Assembly (NCBI RefSeq): GCF_019956415.1
Contig: NZ_JAHBDK010000024.1
Span: 35,681-99,680, forward strand
Reading direction: 5' to 3'
Source of the DNA: Pseudomonas sp. GL-B-19
GTDB lineage: Bacteria > Pseudomonadota > Gammaproteobacteria > Pseudomonadales > Pseudomonadaceae
DNA length: 64,000 nt
The notes below the pieces were generated by a model. It did no database searches. It saw nothing but the letters and a program-made list of their open reading frames with translations, and was not told where the DNA came from. Shown here piece after piece: positions 57,252 to 64,000 of this stretch (positions within the stretch are counted from its first letter, which is position 1; every line of letters starts with the position of its first letter). A program made the translations under genes and the position numbers.

Positions 57252-57275
57252 CTCCCTTGTGACGGATTTTAAAGA

Positions 57276-59072
57276 CTAAAGCGCAAACAACTCCGCCGGC
57301 AGCTTCATCAGGCAATCACTTCCCGCCTCGATGGCCGCCCGATGAGCGGCAGTGCGTGGCAGCAAACGCTTGAAGTAAAACTCGTTGGTCGCGAGTTTGC
57401 CCTGGCAATAATCGGCATCAGCGCTCCCCGCATCGAGTTGCGCCTGAGCCACCAGCGCCATACGCAGCCACAGATAGCCGAGGATGATGTAACCGCTGTA
57501 CATCAGGTAATCCACCGATGCCGCGCCGACTTCGTCGGCATTCTTCATCGCGGCCATGCCGACTTTGGTGGTCACCTCGCCCCACTGCTGATTCAGTGCG
57601 TTGAGCTGCGCCACATAGCTGGCAAGTTGCGGATGCTCGGCGTTAGCCGCGCAGAACTTATGCACGATTTTGGTGAAACCGCGCAGCAGCTTGCCCTGAG
57701 TGCCGAGCACTTTGCGCCCGAGCAAGTCCAGCGCCTGAATGCCGTTGGTGCCTTCGTAGATCGGCGCAATCCGGCAATCGCGAACCAACTGCTCCATGCC
57801 CCACTCACGAATGAAACCGTGCCCGCCAAACACCTGCATACCGTGATTGGTCACTTCCAGCCCGGTATCCGTCATGAAGGCTTTGCAGATGGGCGTCAGG
57901 AAGGCCAGCAGGTCTTCGGCGTCCTGGCGTGCGGTTGCATCCGGACTCAGATGCACCACGTCCAGCAACTGCGCGGTGAAATAGGTCAGCGCGCGGTTGC
58001 CTTCGTTGAAGGCTTTCATGGTCAACAACATCCGGCGCACGTCAGGATGAACGATGATTGGGTCGGCGGCTTTCTCCGGCGCTTTCGGGCCGGTCAGCGA
58101 GCGCATTTGCAAGCGGTCGTTGGCGTATTTGATTGCGCCCTGAAAGCTTGCCTCACCCAGACACAACCCCTGCATCCCGGTGCCGAGGCGCGCGTGGTTC
58201 ATCATAGTGAACATGCAGTTCAGGCCTTTGTTCAGTTCGCCGATCAAGAAACCTTTGGCACCATCGAAGTTCAGTACGCAGGTCGCCGAAGCCTTGATGC
58301 CCATTTTGTGTTCGATCGAACCGCAGGAAACGCCGTTGCGTTCGCCCGCCTCTCCCTCGGCATTGGGCAAGAACTTGGGCACGATAAACAGCGAAATGCC
58401 CCGGGTACCGGCCGGTGCGTCCGGCAGTTTCGCCAGCACCAGATGAATGATGTTGTCACTCATATCGTGCTCGCCGGCCGAGATAAAAATCTTGCTGCCG
58501 GAGATCGCGTAGCTGCCATCGGCTGAAGGCACCGCGCGAGTTTTGATCATGCCCAGGTCGGTGCCGCAATGGGCCTCGGTCAAGCACATGGTGCCGGTCC
58601 ATTGGCCCGCAGTGAGTTTACTCAGATAGGTGTTTTTCTGTTCTTCGGTGCCGTGAGCGTGGATCGCCGACATTGCGCCGTGGGTCAGGCCCGGATACAT
58701 GCCCCAGGACGTGTTGCTGGAGCCGACCATCTCACCGATGACCAGTCCCAGCGAACTTGGCAAGCCCTGGCCGCCGTACGCTGGATCCGCCGCCAGACCA
58801 TGCCAACCGCCCTCGACGTATTGTGCGAAAGCCTGCTTGAAACCTGCAGGCGTTGTCACCACGCCATTGTCGAAATGGCAGCCCTCTTCGTCACCGCTGT
58901 GATTCAGCGGGGCCAAAACGTTCTCACAGAATTTCGCGCCTTCTTCGAGGATCGCGTTGACCATGTCCGGGCTGGCGTCGGTGGCGCCCAGCGCAGCGTA
59001 GCTGCTGTGGAAATCGAAGACGTGGTCGATCAGAAAGCGCATATCGCGCAGGGGAGCTTTGTACTCAGGCAT
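57276..59072 (-). CDS. Acyl-CoA dehydrogenase (DmdC-like), second paralogue
   Basis: 598 aa from the ATG at 59072 (PEYKAPLRDMRFLIDHVFDF), which mirrors the start of its neighbour; a longer frame would add 16 residues of poor quality. Same architecture: CLTEAHCGTDLGMIKTRA, EHDMSDNIIHLVLAKLPDAP, FGGHGFIREWGMEQLVRD, YEGTNGIQALDLLGRK and the C-terminal extra domain. Probably arose by tandem duplication; may differ in chain length. Confidence 0.9.
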   Translation of the reverse strand: MPEYKAPLRDMRFLIDHVFDFHSSYAALGATDASPDMVNAILEEGAKFCENVLAPLNHSGDEEGCHFDNGVVTTPAGFKQAFAQYVEGGWHGLAADPAYGGQGLPSSLGLVIGEMVGSSNTSWGMYPGLTHGAMSAIHAHGTEEQKNTYLSKLTAGQWTGTMCLTEAHCGTDLGMIKTRAVPSADGSYAISGSKIFISAGEHDMSDNIIHLVLAKLPDAPAGTRGISLFIVPKFLPNAEGEAGERNGVSCGSIEHKMGIKASATCVLNFDGAKGFLIGELNKGLNCMFTMMNHARLGTGMQGLCLGEASFQGAIKYANDRLQMRSLTGPKAPEKAADPIIVHPDVRRMLLTMKAFNEGNRALTYFTAQLLDVVHLSPDATARQDAEDLLAFLTPICKAFMTDTGLEVTNHGMQVFGGHGFIREWGMEQLVRDCRIAPIYEGTNGIQALDLLGRKVLGTQGKLLRGFTKIVHKFCAANAEHPQLASYVAQLNALNQQWGEVTTKVGMAAMKNADEVGAASVDYLMYSGYIILGYLWLRMALVAQAQLDAGSADADYCQGKLATNEFYFKRLLPRTAAHRAAIEAGSDCLMKLPAELFAL

Positions 59073-59162
59073 GGTCGTTTCTCCGTCAGCAGATGCTTCA
59101 AACCTACTGTCGCCCACCACGCCTCACAATCACAGTCCAAACGCTGAATGCGCCATCATCAC

Positions 59163-60473
59163 TCAACCCGCAGCGGCGTCCATGCGCACCGCGCCACGGC
59201 GCGCCTGACCGAACGCCACCACGCAGTTTCGCCCGGCGCCTTTGGCGCTGTAGAGCGCTTCATCCGCTGACTTGAGGACCTTTTCGGGGGACCGTTGCTC
59301 CAGGCGTTCGGCGACACCGATGCTGACCGTAACCGACACACTGGATGCTCCCGTGCCCGAGCGACGCTGGCGACCTTGCTGATCGTCCTGAGGCCGGCTG
59401 TCCTGATTGCGCAGCTGAATATTGTAGGTGGCGATGGATTCGCGGATGACTTCCAGGTGCGGCATGCATTCTTCGAGCGTCTTGCCCGCGAACACCAGCG
59501 CAAATTCCTCACCGCCGTAGCGATACGCCCTACCGCCTCCGCCAATTTTCGACAGCTTGCTGGCGACCAGGCGCAACACCTGGTCACCGACATCGTGACC
59601 GTGGGTGTCGTTGAATTTCTTGAAGTGATCGACGTCGCTCATGGCCAGCACGTAATTGCGCCCCAACCGCTGCATCCGTTCGTTCAAGGCGCGACGACCC
59701 GGCAGGCCGGTGAGTTCGTCGCGGAAGGCCATTTGATAGGCCTCGTGGGCGACCGCCGCGGCAATCATCAACATCACCTGACTGCACATGATGTTGAGAG
59801 TAAACGGAAGAATGAAGGTTTTCGGCAGCGCCCAGAACAACCCGAGCAAACCGACCAACTGAGCCGCATGCAGCGGTCGTGGGTTGCGCCAGTATTGCCA
59901 ACACAACAGCAGGAACGAAGCGATGAACACCGGATAAGACAGCTGGATCAGGCTCATCCAGGCGCCATGCAACGCCGGCCAGCGGATCTCCGACAACCAC
60001 ACCAACAAGGCCTGTGGGTAACTTTGCTCCAGCGCCAGCGCCACACTGCCAACGGCCAGCAACACAGCGAAGCGCGCCACCATGTCCTGAAACAGGTGCG
60101 TGCGTTCCTGCCAAGCGGCGAACACGCCAAACATCAGCGGCAGCAACAGGCAACACAAATGGAAGACCACGGCGGCGTCATCACGCACTTTGCCGTTGTC
60201 GCGGTAATAATCGGTCTGGGTGTCGAGCAAAAAATAGGCGATGTACACCGTGACCATCAGAAACAGCTCACGTTGGCGTCGGTACACCGCGCAGTAAGCA
60301 CCGCCGAGCAACAGCACCAGTGTTGGCAGTACGTTGAACAGCGAGGTGAAGAAAACGTTCAGCTCCTTGATGTAGGCAGCCGCAAGCCCCGCAAGTAAGA
60401 GCAGTAACGATGGTAGGAAATGGCTGAAACGCACAGCGGAAGAACGCGGCAAAGGTAAAGCTCCGTCCGTCAT
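59163..60473 (-). CDS. Membrane-bound diguanylate cyclase (GGDEF)
   Basis: 436 aa from the ATG at 60473 (TDGALPLPRSS). About seven or eight membrane helices fill residues 15-255. The GGDEF domain begins at FRDELTGLPGRRALN and has active-site RYGGEEFALVF, so c-di-GMP synthesis is expected. A low-complexity insertion (DSRPQDDQQGRQRRSGTGASS) sits inside the domain before VTVSIGVAE. No RxxD inhibitory site is evident upstream of GGEEF. The Shine-Dalgarno is weak. Not obviously operonic with its neighbours. Confidence 0.88.
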   Translation of the reverse strand: MTDGALPLPRSSAVRFSHFLPSLLLLLAGLAAAYIKELNVFFTSLFNVLPTLVLLLGGAYCAVYRRQRELFLMVTVYIAYFLLDTQTDYYRDNGKVRDDAAVVFHLCCLLLPLMFGVFAAWQERTHLFQDMVARFAVLLAVGSVALALEQSYPQALLVWLSEIRWPALHGAWMSLIQLSYPVFIASFLLLCWQYWRNPRPLHAAQLVGLLGLFWALPKTFILPFTLNIMCSQVMLMIAAAVAHEAYQMAFRDELTGLPGRRALNERMQRLGRNYVLAMSDVDHFKKFNDTHGHDVGDQVLRLVASKLSKIGGGGRAYRYGGEEFALVFAGKTLEECMPHLEVIRESIATYNIQLRNQDSRPQDDQQGRQRRSGTGASSVSVTVSIGVAERLEQRSPEKVLKSADEALYSAKGAGRNCVVAFGQARRGAVRMDAAAG

Positions 60474-60602
60474 GACAAATAGATGGCATTGTGCCCACCA
60501 CTTTAACGGCAGAAACCCCGATTTGCTGAGTGAAATACTGCGGTATTTACAAAGGGCGTCACTGGCGTCCATCAGCCGCCAGTGACGCAAGGGCAAAACC
60601 TG

Positions 60603-62744
60603 TTACAGGTCGTTGTTGAACGATTGCAGCGGCCCTTCCAACGCTGTGCGACCTTCGGCACCGACCGGTTTGAGCTGGATTTCGGCGTCCTGCGCCTGCC
60701 GGGTTGTGATCTTCGGACTGGCCGGTTTTTGCCCGACCGAGTTTTCATCACCCTTTTCGCCCTGTGGCAGTACCAGCGACGGATGGTCAAAGGGCGCCCG
60801 CTCCCACGCAACCCGAGGATCGGTCAGCCCGACTTCCATGAATTTGACCAGCGCATCCACTTCATCCGGAGTGAGGTTCAGCCGGGTCATATCCGGATCG
60901 AGGTTTGAGCCATTGTGCTGATTGACCGCCGGGTGCTCGAAGCCGCTGCTGTTGCTGGCATCTTCGCCACGCCGGTCGCCACCGCGATTGTAGAACTCCA
61001 TCACCTGTTGCAGCGTTGCGCGACTGCCATTGTGGAAATACGGTCCGGTCAACGCGATGTTACGCAGGGTCGGCGTCTTGAAGGCGCCATCGACCGCGTC
61101 GCGGAAACCGACATTCGGCTTGAGCGTCGCATCACAAGGGATCGCCGGGCTCAAACGCGCTTCGAAGGTGCACACATCGACATCCAGCGGGTCAGGGATC
61201 TGGCCGCCCTGGAGTACGGTGTTGTACTCGCGAGTGAAGGACAATGGATTGCCCCAGGCATCCGAGCCACCGAGCGCCAGGTCTTCCGACGTTGGACGCA
61301 CCCCGGTGTTGTAGAAGCCGTTGTCATACAGCGTGGTCAGGTTGTCGGCCATGACCATGCGTTCGATCCGTTCCTGAGGATGGAACAGCAAGCGGCTGCC
61401 GGCGTTGGTCAATTCCGCGCCGCCGTGGCAACTGATGCACTTGCCCTTGCCCAGAAACAGGTTCATGCCCTGGACCTGCTGGTTATTCATGGCTGTGTGA
61501 TCGCCCTGCAAATAGGCATCCAGCGGCGCCTGGTCCGAGATCAGCGTGGACTCATACATCTGGATCGCCAGCCCGAAGAACAGCGGGAAGTTCGCCTCCA
61601 TCTGGGTGTATGGCGCACCGCCCAGCGAGACCTGCTGCGTGGCATTCCACAGGCGCGGCTGGAACGCGTTCTTGATCAGTTCACGGTAGGTTGGCCGATG
61701 ACCACCGGATACCGGCCCGAGTACCGAATCGGTGGACGAGATCCGTTGCTGCTTGAGCATCAAGGTGTCGAGCATGCGCCGGCCGATGTCGGCGAAGGTA
61801 CGACCGCCGCAGGACATTTCCACCGGACTGCCGGGAGGCCCTACCGCTTGCGAAGCGGCGGCAGCATCCTTGAGCGCCAGCCTGACTTTGGTCGCCACGC
61901 CACTGCGATCGCTGGTCACGAAAATCCCGGCGTCAGGGTCGCGATTGCCAAATGGAGAGAAGCCGTTGAAGACGTTATTGGCGCGGCCATCCCAAAAGTT
62001 ACGCACGTTGAACGCGGCATTGATCACCGTGGGTGCGTTGCGCCCGGTGCTGCGGCGAACATTGATGCCACCTACCTGGAAGATGCCGTCCGGTTGCTGA
62101 ATGCACTTGTCGAACCGCGACTGATGGGGCTTGACGAAGTTGGCGTCGAATACGCCCTGGGAACCGATCACATCGTCAGTCGAATAGACAATCGCCGAAT
62201 TGCGATCCAGCGGATCAGCCAGCACATGGGTCGGAAAGTCGTCTTTCTTCAGCAGGTAGTTCGGGCCGCCCTTGCCTCCTGATTTGGTGGTGTAGCTCGG
62301 CACGTCGCCTGGAATGTCCGAGGCGATGAACGGCTTGTTGAAGATCGACGAGACGTTCGCGTTGGTGTTCGCCTGACCGGGGTTGATCTGGTTGGTGGTG
62401 CGGTGATCGACACCCGCGTGGAAGTGGCAGGAGGCACAAGCAGTTGAACCGTCACTGCCGATCTCCATGTCCCAGAACAGCGCCTTGCCCAAGAGAACCG
62501 CCGCCGAGCGATTGAGCACGTAGTCAGTCATGAGGTCGACTTTGCGCCCGCCTTCGGTTCCCGACAGGTCGGGCGGGAGCAGCCCACGCAGCGATTGCAG
62601 AGTGGGCACGTCCGGTACGGCCGGAACGACCTCGACCGGGTCTGCGGCCAAAACGTTCATGACGGGCAGGCCAATGGCGAATAGTGTCATCACCATCACA
62701 CGGGGCAAGCAGGTGGTTCGAAAGATGCTCAAATACTTAAACAT
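60603..62744 (-). CDS. Secreted di-haem cytochrome c peroxidase / MauG-like protein
   Basis: 713-aa exported protein with a signal peptide (LFAIGLPVMNVLA) and two CxxCH haem c sites: CASCH (about residue 103) and CISCH (about 440). This is much longer than classical CcpA peroxidases (about 330 aa). Conserved family blocks are NAPTVINAAFNVRNFWDGRA and FKTPTLRNIALTGPYFHNGSRATLQQVMEFYNRGG. Belongs to the enlarged bacterial di-haem peroxidase branch; the substrate could be H2O2 or a protein. The C-terminal tail is polar. Stands alone, divergent from the gene at the window end. Confidence 0.87.
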   Translation of the reverse strand: MFKYLSIFRTTCLPRVMVMTLFAIGLPVMNVLAADPVEVVPAVPDVPTLQSLRGLLPPDLSGTEGGRKVDLMTDYVLNRSAAVLLGKALFWDMEIGSDGSTACASCHFHAGVDHRTTNQINPGQANTNANVSSIFNKPFIASDIPGDVPSYTTKSGGKGGPNYLLKKDDFPTHVLADPLDRNSAIVYSTDDVIGSQGVFDANFVKPHQSRFDKCIQQPDGIFQVGGINVRRSTGRNAPTVINAAFNVRNFWDGRANNVFNGFSPFGNRDPDAGIFVTSDRSGVATKVRLALKDAAAASQAVGPPGSPVEMSCGGRTFADIGRRMLDTLMLKQQRISSTDSVLGPVSGGHRPTYRELIKNAFQPRLWNATQQVSLGGAPYTQMEANFPLFFGLAIQMYESTLISDQAPLDAYLQGDHTAMNNQQVQGMNLFLGKGKCISCHGGAELTNAGSRLLFHPQERIERMVMADNLTTLYDNGFYNTGVRPTSEDLALGGSDAWGNPLSFTREYNTVLQGGQIPDPLDVDVCTFEARLSPAIPCDATLKPNVGFRDAVDGAFKTPTLRNIALTGPYFHNGSRATLQQVMEFYNRGGDRRGEDASNSSGFEHPAVNQHNGSNLDPDMTRLNLTPDEVDALVKFMEVGLTDPRVAWERAPFDHPSLVLPQGEKGDENSVGQKPASPKITTRQAQDAEIQLKPVGAEGRTALEGPLQSFNNDL

Positions 62745-63824
62745 GACGACGTTCCCGATTCAGTACGGAGTAGTCAGGCTCCGCGGTTGCCCTGTTGCGA
62801 GATGAGCTCATCGCCATGAATTTTGCTGCTCGCTTGAGTAACCACATCAACTTGAAGTTGCATGGGCAATGCGAGACCTAACTGGCAAAGCACTCTCGTG
62901 GCTCAGGCATTTTAAAAAAAATGATATTTCGCGCTACTGGTTAGCGCTTGATGAAACTCTAGCTGCAACAAAACATTTCAACATGAAAATTTCAATATTT
63001 TTATTTAATCCAAACCAAGAAACCCTACTAATAACAGCAACTGCGCACTATTCCTCAGTTCTGGTTAAACTTCACCCCATTATTGGGTGTCATTCCCCAA
63101 ACAGCCCGCACCAGGCGATCACCAAGGACCTCTAAAAGCCAGCACTTAAAGGGCATCACGCCACCAGACTTCGTTTTCGGCAAGCGGGCAGAGTATTTGC
63201 TGGCTCGTACAGCGCCTTTAAACCCGCACCTTCAGGCAATAGAAACATCCATCAATTATAAAAATCCATTCGTGTGCAAGCTGCACTGCGCAAGCTATTG
63301 CCTTTTTATTTATAACTCCCATACAAGACTGTTTTATCTCCATCCTCTTCAGCCCCCTCTTGCACGCCTAGGACCTTAGTAGTATTTAATAGACAACACT
63401 TCTCAACTACCACTAATAAGTCACACCCACTATAACTTTTCAAAACACTCCAAACTTGGGTGTATATCCCCACCTACTTCGGTGCTAACCACACAACATA
63501 TAACTATGTGTATATCACCAACCTCAGCGCAACCCGCATGTTTGCTGGCTAACAAGCGATTGTGCAAATCAGGCACGGCTACTGCTATGAGCTCCTCAGG
63601 CTCAAGGAAATGTCTCTCGCGTTTGCGTCCGTAACCGGCCAACGCAACGCAGGTGAAAGCATCCGAACGGCAAGTGTCGACCGTACACAGGCACTTATCC
63701 CGCCGGATCGAGCCCCAATTCGACATTCACGGCTTTGCGTTTTTCCTGCGCAGGATTCAGCGCATCAGCAGATCCGCGATCTCGATCGGCCGGCAATTGG
63801 TCCTGCAAGATTCTGGAGTGAGCC
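62745..63824. other. 1.08-kb intergenic region, low GC
   Basis: No convincing gene. The middle (about 62980-63480) is clearly AT-richer than the flanks, and short frames on both strands lack Shine-Dalgarno sequences and protein character. It should hold the divergent promoters of the di-haem protein and of the gene starting at 63825. A small RNA cannot be excluded. Confidence 0.5.
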
Positions 63825-64000
63825 ATGAGCTTATCTTTGTACGAAAAAACGCTCGCCATACCGCTGCTGCCTCACAAACGATTCAACGGCATCTTCAGTC
63901 GCCATGCTCTGCTCGCCAGTGCCGTCGCTGTCGCACTGGCCATTGGTGGTGGTGGAGATGCATTTGCCAAAAACGGAGTTGGCGGTGGAGGCGGCGGTGG
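63825..64000 (+). CDS. Secreted Gly-rich protein, N-terminal fragment
   Basis: Starts SLSLYEKTLAIPLLPHKRFN, then a long hydrophobic export signal (ALLASAVAVALAIGGGGDAFA) and a mature N-terminus NGVGGGGGG; the gene runs off the window. ATG has CTGGAG 7 nt upstream. The extended, charged n-region before the signal is unusual. The Gly-rich start recalls large secreted oxidases or surface proteins, and the di-haem peroxidase neighbour might be a partner. The family cannot be assigned from 58 residues. Confidence 0.75.
   Translation, partial: MSLSLYEKTLAIPLLPHKRFNGIFSRHALLASAVAVALAIGGGGDAFAKNGVGGGGGG

Noticed and set aside
63190..63225. GG-N10-GC pattern suggesting a sigma-54 promoter
   Set aside because: The -12 half lacks the TTGC core and the site is over 600 bp from the next start; chance match.
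63430..63726. 98-codon minus-strand frame in the final intergenic region
   Set aside because: No ribosome-binding site, no recognisable motif, and it crosses a composition boundary.

Overview
The window is a Pseudomonas chromosome segment, most like the P. fluorescens group. The evidence is gene order (lptD-surA-pdxA-rsmA-apaG-apaH-glpE, prkA-yeaH-ycgB, cca, folK-folB, plsY, tsaD, rpsU-dnaG-rpoD, an RmcA-type c-di-GMP protein), the many GCGAGCAGGCTCGCTCCCAC-type REP palindromes, and high-GC codon use in the core genes. No searches were run; functions rest on recognisable motifs and family knowledge.

Layout. 1-6074: outer-membrane biogenesis and housekeeping operon, all on +. 6372-11329: the stress-linked prkA/yeaH/ycgB trio. 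11393-15295: cca, then folK/folB (-), plsY (+) and tsaD (-). 15495-20087: macromolecular synthesis genes rpsU, dnaG, rpoD. 20211-23951: a 1246-aa SBP-TM-PASx4-GGDEF-EAL protein (RmcA-like). 23973-24049: a CAU-anticodon tRNA, probably tRNA-Ile2.

24050-38501 is a 14.45-kb integrative island. It is bounded by a 47-bp direct repeat of the tRNA 3' part and carries a tyrosine integrase at the distal end. Its left half is a type I restriction-modification locus (hsdR, hsdM, hsdS) plus a fourth, translationally coupled HNH-type gene, followed by a broken NERD-like gene and a truncated LysR gene. Its right half is a minus-strand set of small element-maintenance genes: an AlpA-like regulator, a ribbon-helix-helix protein and several unknowns. 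One of these carries five contiguous 11-bp tandem iterons inside its coding region. 38502-40461 is a low-GC stretch with a small lipoprotein and an XRE/DUF2975-like pair.

Core genes resume at 40487. An Lrp/AsnC regulator precedes davB-davA (L-lysine to 5-aminovalerate). The PQQ cofactor cluster follows: pqqF, pqqA, pqqB, pqqC, pqqD, pqqE and an S9 peptidase. After it come a Pmp3/YqaE peptide, a toxin-antitoxin pair, a class III aminotransferase divergent from a LysR regulator, two DmdC-like acyl-CoA dehydrogenases, a membrane diguanylate cyclase, and a secreted di-haem peroxidase-like protein. The window ends inside a secreted Gly-rich protein.

The parts most worth following up are the four-gene restriction operon, the in-gene iterons, and the att and arm-site architecture of the island.
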